From NCBI RefSeq assembly GCF_003015185.1, contig NZ_CP027860.1:2542001-2606000 (forward strand): a DNA stretch of 64,000 nt, given 5' to 3'. The position numbers were made by a program, and so were the translations under genes. The notes beneath the pieces were generated by a model. The model saw only the letters and a list, made by a program, of their open reading frames with translations, ran no database searches and was not told the DNA's origin. Shown here one piece after another: positions 40,189 through 50,800 of this stretch. Positions within the stretch are counted from its first letter, which is position 1; each line of letters begins with the position of its first letter. Origin of the DNA: Ahniella affigens (GTDB lineage: Bacteria; Pseudomonadota; Gammaproteobacteria; Xanthomonadales; Ahniellaceae).

Positions 40189-42564
40189 ATGTCTGAGCGT
40201 GTGCTTTGGCTGGACGATCTGCGCCTTGGCGATCTGCATCGAGTCGGTGGCAAGAATGCCTCGTTGGGCGAAATGATCGGAGGCCTGAGTCAGCTCGGCG
40301 TATCGGTCCCGACCGGGTTTGCGACCACGGCCGAAGCCTTCCGCGAATTTGTTGCCCACGGCCAGGTTCACGAACGAATTTTCCAGCGCCTGAACGCGCT
40401 CGACATTGACGATGTCGATGCGCTGACGAAGGCCGGCCAGGAAATTCGTGGCTGGGTCGCCGAAACGCCGCTGCCGCCCACCCTCGATGCCGAGATTCGC
40501 ACCGCGTATCAAGCACTCTGCCAACGCGCAGGCGGTGTTGATGTCAGCGTGGCCGTGCGCTCGTCAGCTACGGCCGAAGATTTGCCCGATGCGTCGTTTG
40601 CCGGTCAGCAGGAAACATTCTTGAACGTGACCGGTGCGGACGACGTCGTCCTGAAGGTCAAGGAAGTGTTCGCGTCGCTCTACAACGACCGTGCGATCGC
40701 GTACCGCGTGCATCACGGCTTCAAGCATGAGGACGTCTATCTGTCGGCGGGCGTGCAGCTGATGGTGCGCTCTGATGTTGGTGCATCCGGCGTGCTGTTC
40801 ACGCTTGACACCGAATCGGGTTTCCGCGATGTCGTGTTCATTACCGCCAGTTACGGTCTGGGCGAAACCGTCGTCCAAGGCGCGGTCAACCCGGACGAGT
40901 TTTACGTCTACAAGCCGATCCTCACGGCCGGCAACCCGTCCATCATTCGCCGAACCCTGGGCGACAAGCAGATTCGGATGGTGTACTCGAACGTTCCGGG
41001 CGAGCGCGTGCGCACCGAGAACGTGCCGGACGCCGTGCGCCGCCAGTTCTCCATCAGCGATGCCGACGTTGAGGAACTTGCGCGACAAGCCCTCAAGATC
41101 GAAGCCCACTACGGCCGACCGATGGATGTGGAATGGGCGAAGGATGGCAATACGGGCAAGATCTACGTGGTCCAGGCGCGCCCGGAAACGGTCAAGTCGC
41201 GCGCCCACGCCACACAGATCGAGCGATTCCACCTGCATCAGCGCGGCGAAGTAGTCTGCGAAGGCCGGGCGATCGGCCACAAGATCGGTGCCGGCGTCGC
41301 GCGCGTCATCCGTTCCATTGACGAAATGAACAAACTGAATCCGGGCGATGTGCTGATCGCCGACATGACCGATCCCGATTGGGAACCGATCATGAAGCGC
41401 GCGTCGGCCATTGTGACCAATCGCGGCGGGCGCACGTGCCATGCCGCGATCATTGCCCGCGAACTCGGCGTGCCAGCAGTCGTGGGCTGTAACGACGCAA
41501 CCCGCACGATCCAGGATGGCCAGGACGTAACCGTGTCGTGCGCGGAGGGTGACACCGGCTTCATCTATGCAGGCAAGCTGGCCTTTGAGCGCGTGACCGC
41601 CGACCTCGGCACCATGCCCAAAGCCCCGTTGAAGATCATGATGAACGTCGCAAACCCCGAGCGCGCGTTCGACTTTGCGATGCTGCCGAATGCCGGTGTC
41701 GGCTTGGCCCGTCTGGAGATGATCATTGCGAGCCACATCGGCGTGCACCCACGGGCACTGCTCGAGTTCGATCGCCAGGATGCCGAAACGCGTCGTCGCA
41801 TCGAAGAACGCATGGCCGGTTACAAGAGCCCGGTTGACTTCTACGTCGACCGCCTGGCCGAGGGTATCGCCAGCATCACCGCTGCGTTTGCGCCGAATCC
41901 GGTGATTGTCCGGCTGTCCGACTTCAAGTCGAACGAGTATGCCAATCTGATCGGCGGCCATCAGTACGAGCCGCACGAAGAGAACCCGATGATTGGCTAC
42001 CGCGGTGCAAGCCGCTATGTCGACCCGGGCTTTGCCGACTGTTTCGAACTCGAATGCCGCGCCGTTCGCAAAGTCCGCGAGACCATGGGCCTCGACAATG
42101 CCTGGGTCATGATTCCGTTCGTGCGCACCGTTTCGGAAGGCCAGCGCGTCATCGAAACATTGGCCCGCTATGGCCTGAAGCGCGGCGAGAAGGGACTAAA
42201 GCTGATCATGATGTGCGAGCTGCCGTCCAACGCGCTGCTCGCCGATCAATTCCTGGATCTGTTCGACGGCTTTTCGATCGGGTCGAACGATCTCACGCAG
42301 TTGACGTTGGGGCTGGATCGCGACTCGGCCTTGGTGGCGCCGCTGTTTGATGAGCGCAACGACGCCGTCAAGATGCTGCTGTCGATGGCGATCAAAGCCT
42401 GTCGCGCACGTGGCAAATACATCGGCATTTGCGGTCAAGGCCCGTCTGATCATCCGGACTTGGCCGAGTGGCTGCTCGACCAGGGTATCGAATCGGTGTC
42501 GCTGAATCCGGATACCGTCGTCGATACGTGGCTGCGTCTCGCCAAGCACGCCCGCGGGGCCTGA
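40189..42564 (+). CDS. ppsA: phosphoenolpyruvate synthase (pyruvate, water dikinase)
   Basis: A 791-residue gluconeogenic enzyme making PEP from pyruvate and ATP, with AMP and phosphate as products. N-terminal ATP-grasp domain (about 10-350: [32 protein letters not shown]). The swivelling phosphohistidine domain has the catalytic His in [20 protein letters not shown]. The C-terminal PEP/pyruvate barrel has [31 protein letters not shown] and the catalytic Cys in GICGQGPSD. The ATG at 40189 has GGAG six bases upstream. It is regulated post-translationally by the divergently encoded PpsR. Confidence 0.96.
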   Translation: MSERVLWLDDLRLGDLHRVGGKNASLGEMIGGLSQLGVSVPTGFATTAEAFREFVAHGQVHERIFQRLNALDIDDVDALTKAGQEIRGWVAETPLPPTLDAEIRTAYQALCQRAGGVDVSVAVRSSATAEDLPDASFAGQQETFLNVTGADDVVLKVKEVFASLYNDRAIAYRVHHGFKHEDVYLSAGVQLMVRSDVGASGVLFTLDTESGFRDVVFITASYGLGETVVQGAVNPDEFYVYKPILTAGNPSIIRRTLGDKQIRMVYSNVPGERVRTENVPDAVRRQFSISDADVEELARQALKIEAHYGRPMDVEWAKDGNTGKIYVVQARPETVKSRAHATQIERFHLHQRGEVVCEGRAIGHKIGAGVARVIRSIDEMNKLNPGDVLIADMTDPDWEPIMKRASAIVTNRGGRTCHAAIIARELGVPAVVGCNDATRTIQDGQDVTVSCAEGDTGFIYAGKLAFERVTADLGTMPKAPLKIMMNVANPERAFDFAMLPNAGVGLARLEMIIASHIGVHPRALLEFDRQDAETRRRIEERMAGYKSPVDFYVDRLAEGIASITAAFAPNPVIVRLSDFKSNEYANLIGGHQYEPHEENPMIGYRGASRYVDPGFADCFELECRAVRKVRETMGLDNAWVMIPFVRTVSEGQRVIETLARYGLKRGEKGLKLIMMCELPSNALLADQFLDLFDGFSIGSNDLTQLTLGLDRDSALVAPLFDERNDAVKMLLSMAIKACRARGKYIGICGQGPSDHPDLAEWLLDQGIESVSLNPDTVVDTWLRLAKHARGA

Positions 42565-42568
42565 TCGT

Positions 42569-43309
42569 TCAGGCCGACTCATCACGCCGGATCGCCTTGA
42601 GATCCGGCGTCAGCGCCTCACGCTGATCAAACACAAAACAGCTGCCGACATAGTCCTGCTCGGCGTCCGGCTGCTGCATGAAGTAGTTCAGGATGCCACC
42701 CTGCAATTGATAGACCGGTAGCCCCAGCGTTTGCTTCATCCAGGCGCTGGTCTTCTCGCACCGAATGCCTCCGGTGCAGTACATCGCAATAGTCTTGCCT
42801 TCGGCCTGCCACGCGGGCAGGCGTTCCTGAATCCATTCCGAGAACTCGCGAAAGTTCGTCACACCAGGGTCCAGTGCGCCCACAAAGTGTCCGTACTCGA
42901 ATTCGAAGTGATTGCGGTTGTCGATCACCACCACATCGTCGCGCCGAATCAAGCGCCGCCATTCGGCTGGCGGCACATCGATCCCGGTGTCGGCACCGTT
43001 TACCCCCACGATGCCAAGCGGCACGATTTCCGGCCGGATCCGCACCTTCATCCGCTGGAACGGTTGCGTGGCCGAATCCGTACGCTTGAATACCGTGCCC
43101 ACAAACACGCCATTGCAAAAGCCCGGGTCCGTCAGCTTGGCCTCGAACGCATCCAAGGCTTCAGCCTGCCCGGCCAGCATGCCATTGATACCCTCGGCGG
43201 CGAGCAACACACTGCCCAGCAGCGCGTCGCACCAGGCCGAAAGCGTGGCCTGCAGTGACGGCAAGTCCTGCAATGGCGTGAATTTGTAGAAGGCGATGTG
43301 CTGGTACAT
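42569..43309 (-). CDS. trhO: tRNA uridine-34 hydroxylase (rhodanese-domain TrhO)
   Basis: A 246-residue protein that, in characterised relatives, uses O2 to form 5-hydroxyuridine at tRNA position 34. An N-terminal acylphosphatase-like domain (YQHIAFYKFTPLQDL; GSVLLAAEGINGMLAGQ) is followed by a rhodanese domain (about 120-225: VVVIDNRNHFEFEYGHFVGA). The catalytic Cys is in MYCTGGIRCEKTSAWM, followed by VYQLQGGILNYF. The start is uncertain: 43309 (MYQH) matches family N-termini, while an in-frame ATG at 43321 also exists; neither has a strong ribosome-binding site. Convergent with ppsA, with only four bases between stops. Confidence 0.93.
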   Translation of the reverse strand: MYQHIAFYKFTPLQDLPSLQATLSAWCDALLGSVLLAAEGINGMLAGQAEALDAFEAKLTDPGFCNGVFVGTVFKRTDSATQPFQRMKVRIRPEIVPLGIVGVNGADTGIDVPPAEWRRLIRRDDVVVIDNRNHFEFEYGHFVGALDPGVTNFREFSEWIQERLPAWQAEGKTIAMYCTGGIRCEKTSAWMKQTLGLPVYQLQGGILNYFMQQPDAEQDYVGSCFVFDQREALTPDLKAIRRDESA

Positions 43310-43440
43310 GGCGAGAACCATTCCGAAAAAATGGCCCGAACGGGCTTCCGATAACCGCCTATTGTGACTGGTTTCTGGCCGGGATCAAAAATGTGCCAGG
43401 AGCAGCGCCACGACCGACCCCAAACTGCTACGCTTTTTGG

Positions 43441-44271
43441 ATGACTATTCGATCCCCGTTTCCTGTGCTGTTGTGTTTGTGTGCCGGCTTGTCGGCGCCA
43501 ATGATCACCCAAGCCACCACCGCCGATCTACCCGACACGGCTGAAGCCGGCAGTCTGGTCATCGGACGAACCGACGCCAATGCGGTGGTCCGGATCGGTG
43601 ATCGTACGATCCGCGTCACCGACGATGGCACCTTCGTGTTCGGGGTCGGACCAGAGGCACCCGCCGAGGTCGTCGTGATGATCACCCGACCCGGAGCGAC
43701 GGCCGAGCCTTACCGAATTAAGGTCCCGGCTCGCGATTACGCGATCGAGCGCGTCAACGGCCTACCCCAACAAACCGTGACGCCTGATCCAAAGACCGAA
43801 GCCCGAATCGCCGCTGAGCAGGCCCGAGTCACCAAGGCACGCGAGCGGGACGACGCCCGCACGAGTTGGCTCGGCGGCTTTGAGTGGCCCGCCAAAGGCC
43901 GCATCAGTGGCGTTTATGGCAGCCAACGCATTCTGAACGGCGTACCAAAGAATCCGCACTACGGTGTGGATCTGGCGGCCAAGTCGGGCACGCCGATCCG
44001 TGCGCCGCAGGCGGGTGTCGTCAGTTTTGCCGAGACCGGCTTGGTGCTGACCGGTGGAACCGTCATTGTCGATCATGGTCATGGCGTCTCCAGCGTATTC
44101 GTGCACATGAGCCGCCTCGATGTGAAAGTCGGCGACGCGATCGCGCAGGGTCAAGTGCTTGGCGCAGTCGGCATGACCGGTCGGGCAACTGGCCCGCACT
44201 TGCACTGGGGCATGAATTGGTTTGGCGTGCGCCTCGATCCGCAGTTGATTGCAGCCCCCATGGAGCCTTGA
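43441..44271 (+). CDS. exported M23-family peptidoglycan endopeptidase
   Basis: A 276-residue periplasmic protein with a signal peptide (MTIRSPFPVLLCLCAGLSAP). A beta-sandwich region (about 35-105) resembles a small immunoglobulin-like substrate-positioning domain. The lysostaphin-type metallopeptidase domain (about 150-265) has zinc ligands in PHYGVDLAAKSG and in the H-x-H of GPHLHWGMNWFG, with the third His in SVFVHMSRLD. It probably cleaves peptide crosslinks in peptidoglycan or activates amidases. The ATG at 43441 lacks a clear ribosome-binding site. It directly abuts a pseudouridine synthase gene (GTG immediately after TGA), so the two are co-transcribed. Confidence 0.9.
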   Translation: MTIRSPFPVLLCLCAGLSAPMITQATTADLPDTAEAGSLVIGRTDANAVVRIGDRTIRVTDDGTFVFGVGPEAPAEVVVMITRPGATAEPYRIKVPARDYAIERVNGLPQQTVTPDPKTEARIAAEQARVTKARERDDARTSWLGGFEWPAKGRISGVYGSQRILNGVPKNPHYGVDLAAKSGTPIRAPQAGVVSFAETGLVLTGGTVIVDHGHGVSSVFVHMSRLDVKVGDAIAQGQVLGAVGMTGRATGPHLHWGMNWFGVRLDPQLIAAPMEP

Positions 44272-45039
44272 GTGCTGCGCGCCACGGATCTGCTCTACCA
44301 GGACGATCACCTGGTTCTGGTGAACAAGCCCGCGGGGCTCGTCGTGCATCGCAGCTGGATGGCCAGAGATGTCGATACCACATTGCTGGAAGAACTCGCC
44401 CCGTTGGTCCCAGGTCAGCTGATGCCGGTGCATCGATTGGATCGCGCGACCAGTGGCATCATGCTGCTGGCTCGGCATTCACAAGCTGCGAGTCTGCTCG
44501 GCAAGCAATTGATGGCGCATGGTATGGACAAATGCTACCTCGCCGTTTGCCGCGGCTGGCCGCGCTCGCCGGGCGAGATTCTGTACGATCTCCCGGACGA
44601 GGATGGGAATCGCAAACAGGCCGCACTCACGTGCTATCACACGCTCGCGCAGGCCACGGTGCCAATCGCCGTCAACAAGTATCCGACTCAACGCTACGCC
44701 CTGGTGCAGGTTTGGCCCAAGACGGGCCGCTATCGGCAGATCCGTCGCCATTTCCACCATATCTCGCACCATTTGATCGGTGACACGAGCCATGGGCGAA
44801 CCGAACACAATTACTTGTTCCGGGATCACTTCCAGTGCGAGCGGCTGTTGCTACACGCGCAGTCGCTCCGATTCAAGCACCCCGAATCCAACGCCGACCT
44901 GACGGTGGCGGCGCCATTGGATGCGACTTTCGAGCGGATCCTGGCGACCTTGTTTCCCGATCGCATCGCAATGCAGCCCGCACCCGTGCCGCAATCACAA
45001 TGGCCGCGGTTGCGGCCTGACGACGCGCACACAGGCTAA
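44272..45039 (+). CDS. truC: TruC-like tRNA pseudouridine synthase
   Basis: A 255-residue RluA-family pseudouridine synthase. The catalytic Asp is in MPVHRLDRATSGIMLLA. Other family blocks are LVLVNKPAGLVVHRS near the start, KCYLAVCRG, and KTGRYRQIRRHFHHISHHLI. The last two and the short length without an S4 domain match TruC, which modifies uridine 65 of tRNA. Starts with GTG at 44272, with GGAG six bases upstream inside the M23 peptidase gene, and has no intergenic space. A modest stem-loop follows at 45092-45119. Another RluA-family target cannot be excluded. Confidence 0.88.
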   Translation: MLRATDLLYQDDHLVLVNKPAGLVVHRSWMARDVDTTLLEELAPLVPGQLMPVHRLDRATSGIMLLARHSQAASLLGKQLMAHGMDKCYLAVCRGWPRSPGEILYDLPDEDGNRKQAALTCYHTLAQATVPIAVNKYPTQRYALVQVWPKTGRYRQIRRHFHHISHHLIGDTSHGRTEHNYLFRDHFQCERLLLHAQSLRFKHPESNADLTVAAPLDATFERILATLFPDRIAMQPAPVPQSQWPRLRPDDAHTG

Positions 45040-45091
45040 CTGTAATCATGATCTGCCAATCGCGCGGATAGCGTTCTCGCCGTGCAAGGCC

Positions 45092-45119
45092 AGGCACCGC
45101 GCGCGCGTTGCGCGTGCCT
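45092..45119 (+). terminator. bulged GC stem-loop after the pseudouridine synthase gene
   Basis: AGGCAC (45092-45097) pairs with GTGCCT (45114-45119), and an inner GCGC pairs with GCGC across one bulged base, giving about ten pairs. No T-tract follows. It lies in the 154-bp gap before the next gene's start. Confidence 0.3.
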
Positions 45120-45193
45120 TGGTCAGGTTCGTTCGATACCCGGCTGACGCGCAGGACCGCCACCGACGTGCGGCGGGTTGTCAGGGCGACGCA

Positions 45194-46903
45194 ATGCCGA
45201 TACAAGGTCACAGCCCTTTCGCAAAAAGCCATGTCGGCATGGATCGTGACAGCCAAAAACTGAAAGCATTGATCCAGATGGTCGAGGACGTGTCCAGCGA
45301 ACTCGAACTGACGCCTTTGCTCACGCGCCTCATCCAGAATGCCTGCGAACTGATTGGCGCGGACGATGGCACCGTTGGGCTATACGACCCCGACAAGAAT
45401 GTGATCCGAACCGAAGCAGTCTATCGCATGCCCGCCCGCGAGCTTGGCGCTGAAATGGCTCCAGGCGTGGGGCTTGCCGGCAAGGTGCTGGCCACGCGTG
45501 AGCCGGTCTACGCGCGCTACGGCGATCTGGCCGATATCCCGCTGCCCGAACTGGCCGAGAATGAAGTCGTCGGAATGCCGGTATTCTGGCGCGAGCAAAT
45601 GATCGGGTTCTTCGGCGTTGGCGCGCATGCCGGTCACAGCTTCAGCGAGCAGGACTTGACCATGCTGCTGCTGTTTGCGCGCCATGCCGGCATCGCCATC
45701 GAAAATGCCCGTCGTTACGCCGCCGAACGCCGCCGTGCGCAACGCTTTGCGCTGATCGCCCAAGTAGCGAGCATGGCGGCCAGCGCCGATACCGAGTTGA
45801 GCCTGCTGCAGCAAGTCGCCGACGCGATGCACGATATGCTCGGCTTTCCAAATATCGATATCCCCCTCGTTGATCCGGAGGATCGGAACATCCTGGTCAT
45901 CCGGGTTCGGGGCGGCGACTACAAACATCGGATCAAGCACATCGATCGAATTCCGGTGTCTCGCGGCATCATGGGTGCGGCGATCACCGAGCAGCGCTCG
46001 CAATGTGTCAACGATGTCCGCGCGGACCCCCGCTACATCACGCCGCCTGGGGTCATCCCCCCGCAGGCCGAGTTGGCCGTGCCGATCCTGCTCCGCGGCG
46101 ACGCGATCGGCGTCATCAATGTCGAATCCGAACAGCGCTTTGACGATCTCGACGTCGTCAGCCTGGAGATCATCGCCTCGGCACTTGCTGTCGGCCTCGA
46201 AAACAGTCGATTGTTTCGCGAGGCGCAGCAGGCCGCGATTACTGCAGAACGGGGACGCCTGGCGCGTGACTTGCATGACAACGTCACGCAGATTCTGTCG
46301 TCGATCAGCCTGATGGCGCAAAGCTTGCCTCTCGCCTGGAAGCGTGACGCGAGCGAAGGCGAACGGCGGTCGCTGCGTCTGCATGAACTGGCGCAGACCG
46401 GGTTTGCTGAACTCCGTGCATTGCTGAAAGAACTCTCCCCGAGTGACGTGCGCCCTGATATTTCGAAGAGCGGCCTCGCCTTTCTCGGGCTGGAGCGACT
46501 CAAGGACTTGGGCTTGCCAGCGGCCATCGAGCCTTTGCTGAAGCGAATGGCCCAAGACTCCCATCAGCTGCGCTTTGAATTCAGCGACTACGTGCCGCAA
46601 TCGTTGGAGCATGAGGAAGCGCTCTATCGCATCTGTCAGGAAGCCGTATCGAACGTGCTGAAACATGCGGAGGCGGCGAGTATTGCCGTCTCCACGCGCG
46701 TTGGCCCTCAAATCGTGACCCTGCGGATCGTCGACGACGGCAAAGGCATCCAACAAACACGGCGCGATGGCCTGGGACTCGAGAGCATGCGAACCCGTAT
46801 GAAGCACCTCGGCGGCGTCTTTCGCGCCATCGCGAATACCCCGCGCGGCACGATCATCGAGGTGGCGCTGCCTCGGCAGGACCGCGTTCTGGCACCGGGA
46901 TAA
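45194..46903 (+). CDS. double-GAF histidine kinase of the NarX/LiaS output type
   Basis: A 569-residue soluble kinase. Two GAF domains (about 35-175 and 195-345) open ELTPLLTRLIQNACELIGAD and LSLLQQVADAMHDMLGFPN; they may bind a small ligand, haem or a redox signal. HisKA_3 follows with the phosphorylated His in GRLARDLHDNVTQILSSI. The HATPase domain (about 470-560) has the N-box ICQEAVSNVLKHA and the G-box IVDDGKGI. The ATG at 45194 has AGGG seven bases upstream; an alternative ATG at 45239 has none. The LuxR-type regulator 100 bp downstream is the natural partner. Confidence 0.92.
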   Translation: MPIQGHSPFAKSHVGMDRDSQKLKALIQMVEDVSSELELTPLLTRLIQNACELIGADDGTVGLYDPDKNVIRTEAVYRMPARELGAEMAPGVGLAGKVLATREPVYARYGDLADIPLPELAENEVVGMPVFWREQMIGFFGVGAHAGHSFSEQDLTMLLLFARHAGIAIENARRYAAERRRAQRFALIAQVASMAASADTELSLLQQVADAMHDMLGFPNIDIPLVDPEDRNILVIRVRGGDYKHRIKHIDRIPVSRGIMGAAITEQRSQCVNDVRADPRYITPPGVIPPQAELAVPILLRGDAIGVINVESEQRFDDLDVVSLEIIASALAVGLENSRLFREAQQAAITAERGRLARDLHDNVTQILSSISLMAQSLPLAWKRDASEGERRSLRLHELAQTGFAELRALLKELSPSDVRPDISKSGLAFLGLERLKDLGLPAAIEPLLKRMAQDSHQLRFEFSDYVPQSLEHEEALYRICQEAVSNVLKHAEAASIAVSTRVGPQIVTLRIVDDGKGIQQTRRDGLGLESMRTRMKHLGGVFRAIANTPRGTIIEVALPRQDRVLAPG

Positions 46904-47003
46904 GCCGCAATCCCGGTCCAGATCAATCGGGTCTTCGCACCTGTCTTTCGTCAGTGGTAAAACAGGCCGTCGCCACCGAGCATTGACCCATTCGGGAGAA
47001 CGC

Positions 47004-47639
47004 ATGAGTCCGGCATCCATTCGCATCATGTTGGTCGATGATCACGCGGTCGTCCGCGAGGGCATGCGGGCGCTGCTCGAAGCTTTTGAGGAAATGGCCG
47101 TCGTCGGCGAGGCCGCTAACGGCGACGAGGCCATTCAGGCCCTGCCGCGGATCAAGCCGGATCTGCTGCTCAGCGATCTGAAAATGCCGGGAATGCCGGC
47201 CGCCGACCTGATTCGCCGCGCCAAGGCCGCCCAGACGGGGCTCCGTGTTCTGGCGTTCACAAGCTTCGCCGAGGCGCAACATGTACGCAATCTGATGGAA
47301 GCCGGGGCCGATGGCTACCTGCTGAAAGATGCGAGCAAGGACGAGATACGGCGCGCCATCAATACGGTCGTGACTGGTGTCCGCTACTTGCATCCCGCAG
47401 CACAGCAGGCCATCGACGAAGCGGCCGGCAACGGCCCGCTCGGCAACCTCACCCAGCGTGAGCGCGATGTGCTGCGCGAGTTGGCCAAAGGCAAGTCAAA
47501 CAAGGAAATCGGCCGCATTCTGGATCTGACCGAAGGCACGGTGAAGGGCTATGTCAGCGCCATCTTCGAAAAGATCGGCGTTAACGATCGCACCCAGGCG
47601 GCCTTGTTCGCGCACCGCAGTGGCATGGTGGTGAGTTGA
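47004..47639 (+). CDS. NarL/LuxR-type response regulator
   Basis: A 211-residue two-component transcription factor. The receiver domain (1-120) has the acidic pair in MLVDDHAVVREGM, acceptor Asp58 in DLLLSDLKMPG, Thr/Ser in LAFTSFAE and Lys in GYLLKDASK. The C-terminal LuxR helix-turn-helix (about 148-208) reads LTQRERDVLRELAKGKSNKE and then TEGTVKGYVSAIFEKIGVND. The ATG at 47004 has GGGAG five bases upstream. It is the cognate partner, by position and subtype, of the GAF/HisKA_3 kinase upstream. Target genes are unknown. Confidence 0.93.
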   Translation: MSPASIRIMLVDDHAVVREGMRALLEAFEEMAVVGEAANGDEAIQALPRIKPDLLLSDLKMPGMPAADLIRRAKAAQTGLRVLAFTSFAEAQHVRNLMEAGADGYLLKDASKDEIRRAINTVVTGVRYLHPAAQQAIDEAAGNGPLGNLTQRERDVLRELAKGKSNKEIGRILDLTEGTVKGYVSAIFEKIGVNDRTQAALFAHRSGMVVS

Positions 47640-47893
47640 TCCCGGCGACGCTCGCTCGCTTATCGCAAAAGCGCGCGTAGCCACTGCGCTCGCGTGTTGC
47701 AGGCCGCACTTCCCGATGCGGCGAGTCGGCTGCTTGCATCAACAGCCCAACCCAGCCGTTTGAAGCGCTCTTAGGCTCATTGGCTCGCGCCAAGGTCGCT
47801 AGAGCCGGCCAGTGCCCGCTAGAGCCGGCCAGTGCTGGCTAAGCAGCCGGCTAAACGGCCGGCTAAACACCCGGCACGTCCGCCCCTTGTGGG
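47640..47893. repeat. 254-bp convergent gap with short tandem repeats
   Basis: Between the LuxR-type gene and the convergent S8 protease gene. CGCTAGAGCCGGCCAGTGC occurs twice in tandem at 47797-47815 and 47817-47835 (period 20). GCCGGCTAAAC then occurs twice at 47846-47856 and 47858-47868 (period 12). The shared GCCGGC cores are self-complementary, so alternative hairpins are possible that could serve as a bidirectional terminator. No gene is seen. Confidence 0.55.
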
Positions 47894-50800
47894 TCAGGGG
47901 CAAGCCAGACTCGGGGTCAACTTGAGCCACGCCACGTTGTTTTGCTCCCAGCTGCCAATCGCGCCGTTGGTGAACACGAAATTGCTGCTAAATGTGCCTT
48001 GCGTGCTGCTGTTCAGCGTCCGGGAAGCGGTACCAACCTGCGTTCGGGTGGTCGCGACAACGTCGCAAGTCGGACAGAATCCACTTACCTGGAACAAATT
48101 CTTCTGCAGCGTGGTCGCATACGTGCCCTCACCAATCACCCAGCGCGGCAAACCATTGCTGTCATAGACGTAGATTGCCTCCGCCTCAAAGTTACCAGCG
48201 AAATTCAGAAAGTAGCTGCCCCAACCTGTTTGATCCGGGCGCAGCCAACCACCACCCACGGACAAATTGGCGTTCGCGCAGACTGGCGCACCGATCGGCA
48301 CGAACGGTTCGCTGCCGTATTGTCCGTCCAAGAACCACGAGTACCTGAAGCTGCCAGTACCATCGAAAGTCAGCAGTACCTCGCCCACCTGCTGCGGATT
48401 GTCGCGGACGCCGTTCCACGTCGACCGATAAATCGGCGCGGTCCACGTGCTGTCCGCGGCACCCGCCGCGGCACCCTGCGCGGTGTACCAGATCGGGCGA
48501 CCACTCGAGTCGAAGGTGTACCAGGCCAACGCCCACACGTCTGGTGTCCGGGCGAGAAACACACCGTGCCCGCTGCGGGCAGGATTGAAGTAGCCATTTG
48601 CCGCCGGCTGGGTCAGCACGCCCGCGAACTCCGTGCGCGCGTTGACACTCACCGCTGCCGCACTGGCGCCAACATTTACGGGCGTCACGAAGTATCGACC
48701 CGGCGTCAAGTCCGTGCCCTCTAACGCCACCACTTCATCACTTCCGGCCGTGATGGAGCGGAACGGTTGCTGATCGCGTGCTGGCGCCGTCGGAATACCA
48801 GGTCCTGGTCCCGCGTCGTCGACCTTGGACACATACAAGTCGATGTCGCCCCCAACGGCCGACGTTCGCAGAATCAGCGCACTGGCATTGGCCGGTACAT
48901 CAATGATCATACGGTCCTGCGCCTGCCCGGGCTGAAGCGCCAGTGCCCTGCTGTCGTTGGCGATGGCCTTGAGCATCATGGGTGGCAAACGACTTGTGCC
49001 ATCGCGCTTGAACAAAATCGGCATCAGCCCAAGGTTCGTTGGGCTCTCGCGCCTGCTTCCGAAAGCGATCATTGCCATTGCCGAAGTGTTTGGCCCGAAT
49101 GCCGGCAGGTTCCAACTGATCTCTACGGGAACAAACTGACCGGCCGTCAACTTGCCCCGCAGACTCTGTGCGGAGAACTGCAAGTCGGCACCACCGTCGA
49201 GCGCGCCGTTATAGACACCCAGCACGGGCTGATCATTGGCGGCTCCGGAGTTGGCGCGATTTTGCACCATGATCCAATACTGCCTCCCGGCTTGGGTGAA
49301 ATCACCCAGCAGCAAGCATTGCTCGCTGGCGCCAGCGGTGGTGCGACGGCACAGTTCCTCAGCCTGTTGGGGGCGGCCATCACCGTTCGAGTCGATCCCA
49401 ATAAACAGATCGAGGTTCTGGCTGTTGTTCGAACCCGTTTCGACAAAGATGGCCGTCTTGGTGGCGTCCACGCCGGGTGCCGCGCTCGGCTTGCTCACTA
49501 GGCGAGTGAAGTTTTGCGTCGTAATGTCATAGGGATCACCGGGCGTCGCGTCGAGCCCCACATTGATCGGTGCGAGCTCAAATGGCTTCAACTCGGCATC
49601 CCGAATGACTACCTCGTCCACGGCGACACCGGGCAACAAGTTCACCGTGCCATCGCCCGAAGACGCCACGTTCTCGACGGTCGTCAACAGGTTGGTGAAC
49701 TCAATCGGCGCGAACACCGAGATCGGCAGGTCCGTTGACGCGATTTGATTCGGATTGCTGGTACTGACGAAACTCACCACGCCCTCGATCCAACCTGCGC
49801 CGCCGGCCGGCGGCGTCACGGTGATGCTCACCGTGGCCGACTGTCCCTGTGCCAACGCCAGGCTGTTCGGCTGCACCGACACCGTCCCCACCGGGACCGT
49901 ACCCTGCGCGATCCAGGTTCCGCCGACATTGGCGGTCAGCGTGCGCGTAAAGCTGCAACTTGGTACGCACAGCTGGCGATGCAGTGCGGGCAAATTCAAG
50001 GTGACCGGCTGACCGCCAATTGCCGGATTTGCAGCCGCAAACTCCGCGCCCGTGACTCGAAGGTGCAATCCGGCCTTGACGGCGCGGGGCAAGCTCAACG
50101 TGCCATTGCCGCCTTGATAGAACGGCGCATCGGTCTGGCCGTCGCTCAACTTGACGTTACGGACGGCGGTAGCAACCAAAGCCGAACTGACCTGATCGAC
50201 GGTCCAAGTCGGATTCAAACCGATCAGCAACGCCGCCGCACCGGCGATGGCGGGTGCCGCCATCGACGTGCCCGAGAGGCTATCGATGCTGGTCGCATCG
50301 GGGATGTGGGGCGCCAAGATATCCGTACCGGGTGCAGCGAGATCCGGCTTTTGGACGCCGGAATACACACTGACCGGCCCAATGTTGCTCGAACTGCTCA
50401 ACACACTGCCCTGGCCATCGGTTGACCAAACAACGCCATCGATCCGCGCCCGCACACTGCCGCTGGCTTGCCGCGCTGCGCGAACGGCGGCCTTCAGCGT
50501 ATCGCCATTCGCGAAGCTCAGATGCACGGCCGGAAGGTAGTGCTGATCGGTCACCAGCGATCCACCTTCGGCCGATGTATTGGCCAGAACGTAACCCACC
50601 GCCCCGGATTGTCTGACGTTGAAGCCCTTCTCGACGCGGGCATAGGTGCCACGGTCGCAGATGACGATCTTGCCGGTAAATGTGCCGGCCGGGAACGGAT
50701 TGCTTGCGCCTGTGGGCGCGACGCCTTGGCTGGTTCCGGTGCCGCAAAGCGCGTTGCCAAAGTCACCGGCGTAAACGACCTCAGAATCGGCAACACCACC

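Noticed and set aside
40564-41976. 470-codon open frame antisense to ppsA
   Set aside because: Mirror of a highly conserved enzyme; no recognisable motif.
45380-47029. 549-codon open frame antisense to the GAF kinase gene
   Set aside because: High-GC coding DNA gives long open frames on the opposite strand. The kinase frame has full domain motifs, while this one has none and is rich in His, Arg and Asp as expected for a mirror frame.
47797-47868. CRISPR-like repeats
   Set aside because: The units are adjacent without spacers, only two copies of each, and no cas genes exist in the window.
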